Source: Adineta ricciae (lineage: Eukaryota; Rotifera; Eurotatoria; Adinetida; Adinetidae). Taken from it: a DNA stretch of 64,000 bases. The notes under the pieces were generated by a model that saw nothing but the letters and a program-made list of their open reading frames with translations, made no database searches and was not told the origin of the DNA. The first letter of the stretch is position 1, and every line of letters starts with the position of its first letter. The translations under genes and the position numbers were made by a program. Below, one piece after another: positions 11,393 to 22,642 of the stretch. The DNA lies in NCBI GenBank assembly GCA_905250025.1, contig CAJNOJ010000019.1, positions 558,001-622,000 of the forward strand, written 5' to 3'.

Positions 11393-13501
11393 ATGGGAAT
11401 TCAACAAAAATTTGCCATTAATGTATGCATTTTAATATATTTGACAATATTTTCAAGTGAATCAACACCATTAGATGATTATGTTCATGCTGAAGATCCT
11501 CATTTTGGTTGGACATTAATTAATACTTATGATGAAATTGACTATAAATTATACATTCTTAATTTTACTTCGCAAAAATGGCTCGATGGTAAGATAAATT
11601 CGAATTGGTTTGGTTGTTTTTTTTTAATTACAAAGCAAATCTTTTTGTTTTTCAAAGAAAATTATTCATCTCGATCAATTTGGTGGCATTATTTATGTAT
11701 AACAGTACCAAAGAAATTAACTCGACCTGACACAGCATTTTTGTTCATTGATGGAGGAAGCAATAATGATTCGTATGTTGAAATGAACTATTTGTCTTTT
11801 GATTATTTCATTTTTCCTTTTGAAGTATTCCTCAACCTCAAGATCTTTTTGTTGCAGCAACTGCAATGATTGCTGTAGGAATTGGAAGTGTTACAGCTGA
11901 TCTTCAAGATGTTCCAAATGGACCTATTCGTTTTACGGTTAGTCTTTTTTCATCAATCGAAATAATACAACTTATGATTTTTTGAAATCAAAGGATGATC
12001 CAGCAAATCGATCACGTATTGAAGATGCAACACTTGCTTGGACATGGAGAAGTTTCATTAAAGACTCATCAAATATTTATGCACCGTTAAATTTGCCCAT
12101 GACCAAAGTATTTTTCAACGAAAGCTTTTCATTTGTTAAAAGATCTTTTTAGGCAGCATATCGTGCAATGGATGCTGTTCAACAATTTACTGAACAATAT
12201 AATATAACAACACCAAAGAAATTTGCTGTTGCGGGTGCTTCGAAACGTGGATGGGCAAGTTAGTTATTCACCGATCTATTTCCATTGATTAGAAGAATAT
12301 TTTTGAAAACTTTGCAGCGTGGTTAACAGCTGCTGTTGACACAGAACGAGTTGTTGCTGCTATTCCAATTGTAATGGATATCTTAAATTTCCAAGCGGTA
12401 AAATTTCATCTAATTTATTCAAGGAACTTCTAACATTCATCGGTTTTGTAGAATTTACACCATATGTATCGCGTAAATGAAAGAAAATTTGAAAAGAAGA
12501 AAGTTGAAAAAAATCATTTTAGTCGTTAATTGGTTGGACATTTATATTTGAAGAATATTATGCAGCTAATATAACACTAAATGTTGATAATGTTAATATG
12601 ACGAAATTATCAGCGATTATTGATCCATTAAGTAAGATTTTTGTTGAGAAAATTTATCGAAAATCTCATTTGAAATACTAAAGATTATATCGATCGATTT
12701 TCGAAAACAAAAATTCTACAGATTCAATCAACTGGCGACGAATTTTTTCTTCCTGATAATGAAGTAAAAACATTTACTTTTGTTTTGTTTTTTCTTCAAA
12801 TCAATCGTTTCATTTAGGCTGCTTTTTGGAAAGATCTTCAAATTGCAACAGGTGGATCATTTCTTCGGTAAAGACTCGTTTCTTTTTTTTGAGAAAAACA
12901 ACTTGTCTTTTGAATTGAAACAAAAATCAGACGAATGCTTAATGCCGATCATTCTTGTGTTGGTCATATTATAAGTTTATTCTTTTCAATGCGAAGTTTT
13001 TATATCAGTGTTTATGATAATCGACCATTACCAAAACTTCAATGGATGAAATCATCGAATAATACACATGGTTATATTCGTGCAACTGTTGACTTTAGTG
13101 TTGGACCAAAACCAATCAGTGCACTTGGTTATCGTGCTCAAACTCTTGATAATAAACGACGTGATTTTCGTTTTTTTATTGGAAATCCTAATGATCCAAC
13201 GAAACCAATGGCAAATCCAGTTTTTTGGTCAACAACAAATCTTGTTATTGAAGTGAATATCTTAAATGATAACATTTCTTTCTCGATTTAATGAATATTT
13301 CAGGAAGAAACAACTACAACTATCGTTTACTCATTAACAATTGAAAATCCAAAGAGTGGCTGGGAAGGTTTTCTTATTCAAGTGAATTTTCCTGGTCTTG
13401 ATGGAACTGTTCTAGAATTAACAACAGAAACACAAATTATTCCTGATACTTATCCAACTGGTGATTGTCATGGTGAACAATGTTTAGGTACACTTGTTTA
13501 A
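11393..13501 (+). CDS. Secreted PhoPQ-activated / AprA-type alpha/beta hydrolase
   Basis: Matches the PhoPQ-activated pathogenicity-related family, known from bacteria and from Dictyostelium AprA/CfaD-type secreted proteins. The start MGIQQKFAINVCILIYLTIF is a signal peptide, then TPLDDYVHAEDP. About eleven exons with 30-70-nt introns give SIWWHYLCITVP, FLFIDGGSNND, PQPQDLFVAATAMIA, ADLQDVPNGPIRF, the nucleophile elbow GASKRGW, IPIVMDILN, QSTGDEFFLPD (candidate acid) and LNADHSCVGH (candidate His). The Ser, Asp and His of a hydrolase triad thus all appear present. The C-terminal part is a beta-rich stretch ending ...GEQCLGTLV at TAA 13499-13501. An acceptor-like AG lies 8 nt upstream of the ATG. 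Substrate unknown. Patchy distribution suggests possible transfer, but the many introns show long residence. Confidence 0.85.
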
Positions 13502-14489
13502 TTTTCATCATAAACACACAGTTTTTCAATAATAAAATCAAAAATGATTCGAGTTCTCATATAATCAATTGAATGCAGATTGAACGAAATCTCCTTTTCC
13601 GCTTCTTTACTTTGATCTTAAAGAAACTCTTATTCTAAACGACTTAGAAGTCAAGAATATGTTGATTGTTCCAAATATGCATCGCATCTGAATCCTCATC
13701 TCCTCAAAAGTGCCAGAATAAAAGTTTGACTAATTAAAACTAAGAAATTGACTATTCGTTATAAATTTCGTCATACTTTTCAACATTTCAATGAAGTGCT
13801 TAATTGAAAACAATCGATTTAGAATGTTGTTTTTACTTGAAGCATCATCTATCATTAAAAGTATTCGTATTACCATAAAATGCATTTGTTAGATAATAAG
13901 ATAATAGAAAATGTATGTAGAATTCTCAACAATTACATCATTCGTATATGATACTTCGGCTTTCATTTTATTCGTTAATTTATATTTTGAAACTATTTCA
14001 TTGAAAATACTTTTACTTACGAATAGATAGTCATCTAGTATCGCTAATAATAATTGCTGTCATGCATCTGCTTCATTTCGTGCGCGAGGCAACTACTGTC
14101 TGTTTAATTTGTTCATCGCTAGCTACTGTGCGGATAGCGATGAATTTCAGTTTATTAGTGAATTGGAATTCTGTTTTAAGTGAGAAATATTTCGCAAAGT
14201 TCTAATGAAACGAGTTTCTCCATCTTTCTCTAGTAGTGACTGAATGAAAACATGCGATGTATTTCTTTATCATCTGATCCTCATTTATGATGTTTTTAGA
14301 AGAAGTAGAGCTTTATTATTTAAGGCCACTGATAATCGTTACAGGGACAAGAAAAAAAGTTGGACTTTGGAACCAAATATTGTCTTTCCATTCGTCAGTT
14401 TTTTTCCTGTTCACATTTGTTTTTCTTTTCTTATCGCTTTTTTTCATTCATCTATATACGTCGTCCGACATTTAATCATATTGACAAAA
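13502..14489. other. Intergenic
   Basis: About 990 bp, AT-rich. It holds the hydrolase 3' UTR (AATAAA near 13530) and the upstream region of the membrane-protein gene, with T-rich tracts at 14395-14460. Short ORFs here look like chance readings. Confidence 0.6.
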
Positions 14490-15676
14490 ATGACTCCACG
14501 TGGTACAGTGTCGCCAGCGGAATTTACTAAGCATGTTGTTTATCAAACATGTCTTGGTTTTTCATGTGCTCTTCGAGGTTTTATTCTTTCGTGGAATAAT
14601 ACTTGTAAGTCATGACAGGTTATTGAAAAAGAAAAGTTCACTAACAAATCTTGTTTCTTTATAGACGTATGGAAAACACAACAACGATCGTTTCTATCGC
14701 TTCTCACATGTACATTGTTGATTTATATCTCGCTCGTGATTATTTTCCTACCATTTCGTTTAATTGTTTGGCTTATTTCATTTGCATACACCTTTGCACC
14801 ATCGGTCATCGAATGGTTTGAACATGTTTCATCAGCACGTACACTTCTGTACAAACTACTTACTTTTATACCACTATTGGCGGTATTTACCATGAACAAT
14901 TTACTTGGTATGATGACAATTCCTTCCAACTATGTCAGATCGAAGTAGCTGTTTTCATTTTAGGATATGATAAACTGTTCTTTTCGGTGTTGGCATCGGT
15001 AAATCCTTCATTAGCTGAACGTCTCAATTCACGTGCACGACAATCATTTGCAAGTTCATTCTACTACTTTCTTCGCCGTACAATTCAAATCTTTGCTTTC
15101 ATAACACTCATTCATTTCCTTCGTTCGACACCGTATCTCGGTCGAATCGTACCAGCTCTTTGGGTTTTTAAATACGCTCGATATACAATCGTCAATACGA
15201 AACATGTCTACTTGCGAACAACGTTTTTCATTTTACTTTTTCTACTAACAATCTTCAAATCTTTACATCCCTATGCGTTATCATTACTACACTTACAAAT
15301 GGCGAGTACGGCACTTGCACGAGAATTATTCGATACATATCTATCACGCATTCATACACATACAGTAGCGAATCATCGTCCGATATCGATCAAATCGCCT
15401 ACACCACCGGCACGTTTTCACTTCTTAGGTTTTCTTGTCCCGGCACTTTTGCATCCAATTTTTAATTGGCAAGCAACAGCTGATGTTGATCGACCACCGA
15501 ATCAGTTAATTTTACCACATAGAAAAATTACACATTTTCTACGTGAAAACTATTTTCTTCTACTCGCCTTTGCTTTTCCGTACATCTTCGTTTTCTCCGT
15601 ACCTTTAGTCGGATTTTTCTGTGTAGGATTCGCACATGGTGCAGCTGCGTATACTCTCGCTGTGATCACAAAATAA
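14490..15676 (+). CDS. Polytopic membrane protein, weakly EI24/CysZ-like
   Basis: Three exons: 14490-14604, 14665-14907 and 14964-15676. Begins MTPRGTVSPAEFTKHVVYQ. About six to eight hydrophobic segments are visible, including CTLLIYISLVIIFLPFRLIV, the block around FAFITLIHFL, and a C-terminal pair ending VPLVGFFCVGFAHGAAAYTL. The last motif (small residues, PxxG, then AHGAAA) and the overall layout recall EI24/CysZ-type multipass proteins, but I cannot assign the family firmly. A soluble loop SRIHTHTVANHRPISIKS...RFHFLG lies between membrane segments. Only 35 bp separate its stop from the next ATG, suggesting co-transcription with the following gene. Confidence 0.7.
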
Positions 15677-15679
15677 GCA

Positions 15680-15697
15680 TTTCTTCCTCGCTTCTAG
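15680..15697 (+). promoter_or_regulatory. Pyrimidine tract plus AG: possible trans-splice acceptor
   Basis: TTTCTTCCTCGCTTCTAG sits in the 35-bp gap between two same-strand genes, 14 nt before the downstream ATG. Bdelloid rotifers are known to use spliced-leader trans-splicing. The placement fits an operon acceptor, but no leader can be demonstrated here. Confidence 0.45.
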
Positions 15698-15711
15698 ATA
15701 ATCAAACACTC

Positions 15712-15954
15712 ATGGATAAACAAGAATTCTTTCAATCATATATGGATCATTGGGGTATAACTGATGTTTTGTTGGACTGTTACGTTGATTTATTAACTAT
15801 GGATATGATGAAGAGAATCAATGATGACAAGACACGAATGGAGTTTTTCAAAGAACTACTCTCTTCTCATCATATCAAATGCCAAGAGCAACAAAACTTC
15901 GAAGATGAAATTCGTCAGTTGGAAGAAGAAGTGAATCGTCTGAAGCAAAATTAA
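15712..15954 (+). CDS. MYCBP-like small coiled-coil protein
   Basis: 80-residue single-exon protein. The N-terminal half (KQEFFQSYMDHWGITDVLL, followed by a run to MEFFKELL) parallels the MYCBP/AMY-1 pattern REQFRRYLEKSGVLDTL...ALDFLKHHL. The C-terminal half is a short charged coiled coil (DEIRQLEEEVNRLKQN), as in MYCBP. Human MYCBP is 103 residues. MYCBP proteins bind c-Myc and AKAPs and occur in ciliary/flagellar complexes. AATAAA follows near 16012. Assignment rests on pattern and length and could be another short coiled-coil protein. Confidence 0.55.
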   Translation: MDKQEFFQSYMDHWGITDVLLDCYVDLLTMDMMKRINDDKTRMEFFKELLSSHHIKCQEQQNFEDEIRQLEEEVNRLKQN

Positions 15955-16410
15955 TATTTGTTCATGTTCCTATTTGTATATATGCATATATGTATCTTTG
16001 TGTTTGGGATGAAATAAACAGATACGTGAACTAATCGTAAGAAAAGAAAGAATGGAAAAATTTCGTCACTGACTGAAACGTTTATCATATATGTAATAGA
16101 CTGCAGAAAGAAAACAAAAGAAGAAATGAAATGAACAGGCATGTCCTTTCATTTTATTCATTTCTCGGAGACCACTAAAGTTAGTCAGTACATAACCAAC
16201 GACGTAGTAAACAATTACACGAATGTATGGACGAAAACGAAATAGTGAGTTTGAATACAAATATTCAGTATCGATCTTATTAATATTTGTAGGTATTACA
16301 TCGTATTCACAATACAGTGAAGATGAACACGACGAGTAAAAGAATTCTTGTTTTCATTGTCTTTATCAATTCGTTTTGTTAGATTGTCGAGCACCGGTTC
16401 GACATTGGTG
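15955..16410. other. Intergenic
   Basis: About 450 bp with the poly(A) signal of the small gene near 16012. Minus-strand ORFs here are not supported. A pyrimidine-rich TTGTTAG at about 16372-16382 may be an acceptor for the next gene, whose first exon could lie in this stretch. Confidence 0.5.
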
Positions 16411-17327
16411 ATGTTGGTTATTCATAATCTTGATCACATGATGCAACCACATGAATGGGAAACATTGTTGACAAGGGAAATTCATGGAGCTCGCGTTCGT
16501 TATTTCAATTTGCTGTGAATTCGATGTCAAAAGTGAACTTATGTTTTGTATAGATTTTAGGTGTTGTTGTTGTTCGGGAACAAACACTAACGCGTCCGTG
16601 GGGTGAAGGTGAATTAACTGCATATATATTCACTCGACATGATGCTTCACTTATTCGACAATACTTACACAATCGACGTCTTGGTTTTCGACGTTTACAT
16701 GTCGATGCTATTGTGAGCGAAGGTAGCATCGAAGTTTTCCTTGTGTAAATATATCTGATCAGCTTTTCGTTACGAATTTAATTGAATAATTTCCTTTTTT
16801 AGACATAAAATTCTTCAATTACTCAAAATTAATCCACAAATGTCTGATGTCGTTGTTGAACAACGTGTCAGTCACTTTTTTCGACGGTTAGATTTGTCTT
16901 CATCGAATAACACTTTGTAGTTTTCTTGTTTTGTACTATAGAATTCCAGCGACAGTTCGTCCCCGAGATTATGATCGTACAGCTGTAATGCGTTTAATTC
17001 ATGAATCGATGGGTATTCCTGTTTCACCTCCCGCAACAAGTGAAGAAAGTGAAGTGGAAAGCGAATCGTCCCCATCGCGACCATCGTCGTTGAATCATTC
17101 GTTATCTCAACCAGAACAAACAAATTATAATCCGCAATTAATTCGTATTGATGAACGTACCATGCAACTTCATTTTACGCCGTTCTATTTCGGTAAAAAC
17201 AGATTTGTTTCCATTTCTTGATCGGTTTCATTCTGCTGTTGTCGTCTCTTTAGAGCTTTTAGATACAATGTCAAATATGAAAACCAATAATGAATATGAT
17301 CAATCAGTAGATGCTGCTTTCTTCTAA
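16411..17327 (+). CDS. Unrecognised multi-exon protein
   Basis: Five exons can be joined in phase, roughly 16411-16490, 16561-16743, 16802-16900, 16942-17192 and 17254-17327. The start MLVIHNLDHMMQPHEWETLL, then EGELTAYIFTRHDASLIRQY and LGFRRLHVDAIV, has the beta-alpha-beta feel of an RRM-like fold (LVIHNLD as RNP2-like), but aromatic RNP residues are not clear. Next comes a predicted helical stretch (KILQLLKINPQMSDVVVEQ), then RPRDYDRTAVMRLIHESMG, an acidic Ser-rich linker, and a C-terminal IDERTMQLHFTPFYFELLD. The first ATG used lies inside an open exon, so an upstream coding exon is possible. The exon 3/4 donor (gtcttc) is weak. Function unknown. Confidence 0.5.
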
Positions 17328-18158
17328 ATATTGTCTTTCTAGCCAATGATGATTGGATTTCTTTTTTTATCTCATGACATACAAAATCTATTCGTTGTTA
17401 TTTTGTCTTTTCGCAATTTTTTTTTCCTTTAAATAATCTCTCACGATACCATACTACATTGTTTTCATTCTTTATTACTTACAAAACTCGGATGATCGAT
17501 GACCATTCCGATGTTAAAGGTTTCCCAGGATAAATCCATTGATCAATAGTCTCTGAATATCGCATATAAGATTCCAATAGACGTTGATAGAGCAACTAAG
17601 CACTAACGGACAATTACTCAGATTATTGTTGACATCGCCATATTCGATGGACGAGTTTGTAACATATAGAATACCGAACAGATAATGTTTTACTCATAGT
17701 GGTCTTGATTGGTTGATTGTGTACCATTGCTATATTTAACTTGAGAAATCATCGTTTTAATCAATTGTGTGTGCAAAAATCACTAACCAAAGATGATCTC
17801 ATCACCGCCTGTTGTCGCAACCGGCAATGTTTGTTTTGTCTTAGTTTTACTTTTCAGCGAGAAAGAAAATTCGAGCTTTTCTCCAACAAGTACGCGTACG
17901 TGTTTAATAATACAAATGTAACTGTATGGTTTCTCATTACAAAGAACAGAAAGGGATATTGTAACTAATTTCATTTATTACTAGAAAATGACATTCGAAT
18001 CACATCGAGAATACTTCTTAGATATTTATAGTTCTAGAAGTCTTATATAAAGGAATTTTTCAAGTGAAATAAACACAACATAGAAGTAAGTATTACGAGT
18101 GTTACAACTTCTTTTTGGAACATTGTGTCTTGTAGATTCTGAGAATATATTTTCTACT
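17328..18158. other. Intergenic
   Basis: About 830 bp of AT-rich sequence between the unrecognised gene and the ART-like pseudogene. Nothing coding is supported. A TATATAA-like stretch lies near 18045. Confidence 0.55.
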
Positions 18159-19640
18159 ATGGGATCTCGATGTTGTGTTGGGAGAAAAACGGCGCTTTCT
18201 ACACGTTTACCTCAATCACCATCGTCGTATAGACGCACCAACCCAGAAAGACAACTATATCGACTCGAGAGAGAGCATGCGACCATAGAACAAACATCAT
18301 TTCCAAGATTACAGAGATCCATGGAGGAAAACTTCAAACAAAACTTTATACCGCTTTCGCATAGCATTGATTAATTAGCGGAGGACGTTAGAATAGTGAC
18401 ACCGACATCGTGTCCTCCGCAACAGCAATTTGATTGAATACTTTCCAAAAGAGAAGTATCAGAGGAACCGGTTGCTAATATATCACTAGACAGAAACGCC
18501 ATTACCTTAGTTACAAAAAATCCATTGGAGCTTATGAAAGGTTACGATCAAGTAGAAACTACGTCATTAGAAGAAGCTCTTGAGCCATTCAGTAATGGTA
18601 ATAGCAAATTAAAACCTATATCAAAGACGCTAAAAAGGAATGCTACTGTCCAGTTGGTTCGCTACTTACTCGTGATGAGTCAGCTGCCATTTATCTGTTT
18701 ACAATGCAGCTAGGATCACAAGGACTCGATAAACAACTAAAAGCAGCGTTCGATTCCCCAGATCGCTCTGTGCTCCGACCATGGTTTAGATATCTAAACT
18801 TAGTGAGATCTGCATGTGATAAATTACCTGAGAACGTTGAAAACATTTGCCAAGTTACGCTGATAACGAAAAAAGCTCGCTTCAAATCAACCGTTACCAC
18901 TAAATACAGCGTTGGGCACAGGAATGCTTTCAAGAACTGAAATAGACAATTATAGACAGCAACATCCTGATAAACCTTTGTTCGCTACTGTTCTTGAAGG
19001 TGTAAAGGGGAAAAAACTCGGTAATTATTCTGCAGTTGAACATAAATCAGCGATGATCGTTTCCGGCTCTGAAATGAATTCAATGGGCTCTTTTTCAACT
19101 GATGGTACGGGTTTGATAGTGCTGCATCTCAAAATATTGAGTAAATACTCCCACCGTTCTATATGCAACGTTTCGAAGGTCACCCAAATCTTTCTTTAGA
19201 TCATGTCCCAGACCTTAAGATACCAACACCAGACCATGCAAGACACTTTGTATGCCAGAACAAGCGTCTTGCTCATCGTCGTAGTGTTTTCCACGAAATT
19301 GGGCATTGCCATGGTTTCGTAAGAGTTTCCCATATTTCCAAACATCACTGCAAATCAATACCCAAGCCTGTTGGTACACATTCATCATTCAGATGACGCT
19401 TTGATCACCAGAATATTCAACATTATTTGATTTTAAGGCAAACATATAAATGAACAGCTTTTCACTGTTTGATTTGTGAGGAATGTTCGCTGTATTCAGC
19501 TATCGTATGTGTCACAATTACACATTTGATATCTATTTGTTATTCAGAAGAGAACGATGTTCAAGAATAAGTTGCTCCTCAATGCCTATATAAATGTAAC
19601 CACTGTGAATTCTGTGGTGCCTATTTATTTGTCATAAGAT
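18159..19640 (+). pseudogene. Decayed paralogue of the ART-like acylated protein
   Basis: Begins MGSRCCVGRK, the same acylation-type start as the intact gene at 9395. Successive fragments in different frames match it in order: NPLELMKGYDQ with TSLEEALEPF, LTRDESAAIYLFTM, RPWFRYLNLVRSACDKLP, LLTGM-like ALGTGMLSRTEIDNY, LEGVKGKKLGNYS, a degraded cysteine tail around 19190-19390, and finally YKCNHCEFCGAY near 19595-19625. Breaks include an in-frame stop at 18372-18374, a frameshift near 18645, loss of frame between about 18855 and 18915, and further shifts after 19140. The motif containing the catalytic Glu is degraded (AMIVSGSE). The intact gene's 50-nt intron position is no longer clean. Interpreted as a pseudogene; a very fast-evolving gene with extra introns is less likely. 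Confidence 0.75.
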
Positions 19641-21119
19641 CATGAGAATACGAGTTTCCTCCACATCCTATTTGCAACGAACACGTAGTAACTGAAGGAG
19701 ATGTTTACTGTTATCCTTGTAGTTTTAAAATTCCAACAATTGAAACACTTACTTGCTGGAGATATACATTCAAAGTGTGATGCATACCAATAAAATCGTG
19801 AATAAAATATCAGCCATGCTTTTTCTTTATGAAACACATTGAAATGTCTGTTCTCTCTTTTTTTTCGATACGACTAATCAGGTTATGCATCGACATGCAT
19901 GCATTTTCATGTTATTCGTATTCTTTTTTATTGGTGAAGTCTTATTACAGACAATGCCTATAGCAAGAAAAAGCGAAAAAATTAAATATGTATAGTCATA
20001 CGTTGAATTCCTTCTGTTCGACATATTTCAAATGAAATCAGATCTGCAGTATTATACATTTCATTGAAAATTTCGTTAATAATTCTCTCATTTTCAACAT
20101 ACAAAGGAGAATTTCTCATCTAGTCCTACGATAGCAGTAGGAGATTCATGACGATTGCGCCGTCACTCCTTGCACCTAGTGGAAAATCAATTAATCAATA
20201 TTATGAACAAATTCAAAACGATTGAGACGAACATTTTTAATATTTAAAAATTGCACAAAGATCATTGAACTTCCTTTGAAAGCTATTGCAACAAATTATT
20301 TCTTTCGCTTTGCTTTGAACTACATGACATGTAGTACATGTCATATTCTACGCAAACTAATTTTATGCTTTAACAATAATAGATCCTTTCGATACAAAGA
20401 TTCACGCATGAAAAAACTATCTCTACATGCTTTATTTTGAGTTTTCTTTTGCCATCTAATAGATTTCATTGAAGAAAAATCAAAATGCATCAAAACACAC
20501 TGTGTAAAAAGCTCTTGCATTTGGGTTTTCTTTATAATCGTCTTTGTAATTTATGAGACGGTCAAAACTTTTAGCAACTACATAGCTTTTGATCGTACGA
20601 ATATTAGTAGCTCAGAATTCAGTCTTTTCAGAACAAAAAGAAAACGTAATTACAATTAAAATGAAACTATATACAATTTTTTACATTTCGTCTTGTGATT
20701 TACTTTGATTTTAAATCAAATCTATTCGGAAATGAGATCAAATCTTGACTGAAATTAAACATACAGTGAAAGTTCTTATCGAAACTCTATTATTATGAGA
20801 TGTCATTTGAATAATGATGAAATGGCATTAAAAAAAACTATATAATGTTCGTTTATGCGTTGCGTCCTGCTTTGAACTGTATCACACTTTGAAAACTAGA
20901 ACTACAGATTAATTTACGAATAATACAACGAAAACAATCTATCGATATCGATAGAGATCATTGTTAGGTCATAAATAAATGAAATGTATAGAAGTCTTTC
21001 GTTCTGTCTGACTTGATATACTAACCAATTGTTTTTATTTAGGGAAGATCACATCACATCCACAAGTTAAGTTTTCGAAATAATAAAGATATTGCCAGTA
21101 TATACTTTGTTTATTTAGT
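19641..21119. other. Intergenic, repeat-bearing
   Basis: About 1.5 kb, strongly AT-rich. It contains one copy of a dispersed duplicate (19941-20100). Short ORFs at 19640-19837 and 20222-20440 show no family features. Confidence 0.55.
19941..20100 (+). repeat. Dispersed duplicate, copy 1
   Basis: From CTTATTACAGACAATGCC through CATACGTTGAATTCCTTCTG to TCTCATTTTCAACAT this closely matches 24887-25103. Copy 1 lacks about 60 nt near its right end. Same orientation, 5 kb apart. It follows the ART-like pseudogene here and the F-box gene there. Origin unknown: segmental duplication or a non-autonomous element fragment. Confidence 0.8.
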
Positions 21120-21144
21120 TAACCCATGTAGAACGTTCCGGAGC

Positions 21145-21353
21145 CCGGATCCGTCGGGATTCAACAGAAAAGCACCGGAAATCGCTGGAACATGGAAGCA
21201 GTATTCCGACAGGTAATTTTCGGACGTTCTTTCCCATGGGTTCCTGTCGGAAAGGGTTGGAAACTGACCGAAAATCATGGGGGAAAATTTCCGGTTGGAA
21301 TACTGCTTCCATGTTCCAGCGGTTTCCGGTGCTTTCCTGTGGGAACCGGTCCG
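21145..21353. repeat. GC-rich foldback / inverted repeat
   Basis: Two arms face each other: a 39-bp core at about 21169-21207 (AAAGCACCGGAAA...) recurs inverted at about 21298-21336 with one mismatch. Looser pairing extends outward (GGGATTCAACAGAA versus GGTTCCCACAGG) and inward. The intervening 90 bp carry related sub-repeats (CCCATGGGTTCCTGTCGGAA). It is markedly GC-richer than its surroundings. No transposase is present. It could be a foldback/MITE-type element or a structured-RNA locus. Confidence 0.8.
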
Positions 21354-21400
21354 TACTCTTTGACTTGAGAAATTAAAATTTTCAAATAGTTGAGATTATA

Positions 21401-21938
21401 ATGGAAAATCTTATCATGATTCTAAACTGTTATCGGTATTCCACTGGTGTCTTATTCAAAAATGTTTTTTAGTAAGACATTCCGACGGCAAGGTAACAAT
21501 TCATATAAAAAAGCCCACAAAAGCTTTTCTTTTAGACTAACGAACTAATTAATTGGAATTCGTCAGATCAAGGCTTGGGCACAATAATGGTCGAATATGA
21601 AAACGCATGTGTAAGAATGCATTGCACATTCGAAGGAAGAAATAATGGCTTATGGATAGACGTCGTAAGATTTTCAATTTATATGAATCCATGAATTAAG
21701 TTTAATTAATTTTATTTGTAGATCAGTCAAAATCATTCAGGTGATGTTTTATTTGAGAAAGAAACATATTTTGATGAGAACAAGTATGTCAGTAATTGTA
21801 CATAAAATAGCAAATATTAATGAACTTGTTTTTAGTAATTTGACATTGGAAAAGATTGGCTCGTTGGTTCGTCGTATGAATCAATTTATACAAGAGTATT
21901 ATGATACAGAAATAGACTTGCAAAAGAAGCAGCAATAA
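21401..21938 (+). CDS. Small unrecognised multi-exon gene
   Basis: Exons can be joined in phase across short introns: a possible start at 21401 (MENLIMIL), then RHSDGKTNELINWNSSDQGL, MVEYENACVRMHCTF, GLWIDVISQNHSGDVLFEKE, and a last exon beginning NLTLEKIGSLVRRMNQFIQ and ending LQKKQQ at TAA 21936-21938. About 130 residues, mixed then amphipathic helical at the C-terminus. Donors and acceptors at 21666/21720 and 21784/21836 are good; the first join is weak. No family recognised. Confidence 0.45.
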
Positions 21939-22262
21939 AACGAATTACGAAAAGAAAAAGACAAGAACATTTTCAAACAAGATAGTATATTCAGATACAA
22001 ATTTCGTTCATACTATGCTTGGAACAACGATAAGAATTTATTTATTTAGAGAATGTTTTTGTATGAAACTTTTCTCTAGTTAATAAATAGTTTTATTATA
22101 TTTTACTCAAAGATTTTCTCAAAAATTGAAATTTTAAGATATACATAAGAGATTTCTTGCATTTCTAAATAAAATCATTTGTCAACGTAGACTATGTACA
22201 AATTGAGACTAAACAAAAGAGTTCAAGAAGATAGGATGAAAGGGTGTCCAAATTACGTAGAA

Positions 22263-22407
22263 GTAGGAGTGTACAGCTCACATTCTCGCTTGTATGAACG
22301 TGAGCTGGACAAAAACATCGATTAAAACACTTATGCTCATATGAGCGCTCATGAACGAGAGCAAAAGCCGGTGACGCTCGTCACGGGTGTGAGCGGTACA
22401 CTCCTAC
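22263..22407. mobile_element. MITE-like element with about 20-bp terminal inverted repeats
   Basis: 145-bp unit bounded by GTAGGAGTGTACAGCTCACA and the inverted form of GTAGGAGTGTACCGCTCACA (one mismatch). It contains further palindromes (GCTCATATGAGC). No coding capacity. The flanks carry TAGAA on each side (22258-22262 and 22410-22414, the right one offset by 2 bp), a possible degenerate target-site duplication. Superfamily unassigned. Confidence 0.7.
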
Positions 22408-22642
22408 GATAGAAGTCCAAAATTCGAATTATTTTGCACTAAATTTTATTCTCAAGCAGCTTTTCTCAACCTCAATACAATCATTCTATTGGGTAGTTCA
22501 ATTTCAAATAACTTTCTTCTGTCTCTTTGACTTAATATTCATTGTTTCCATGGACGGCATCAATCACCGAAATATGATGATTGAATATAAATAGGCATGT
22601 GCATGATTGTTCGTTTATGAATTAAAACAGAAAGAAATAAAC

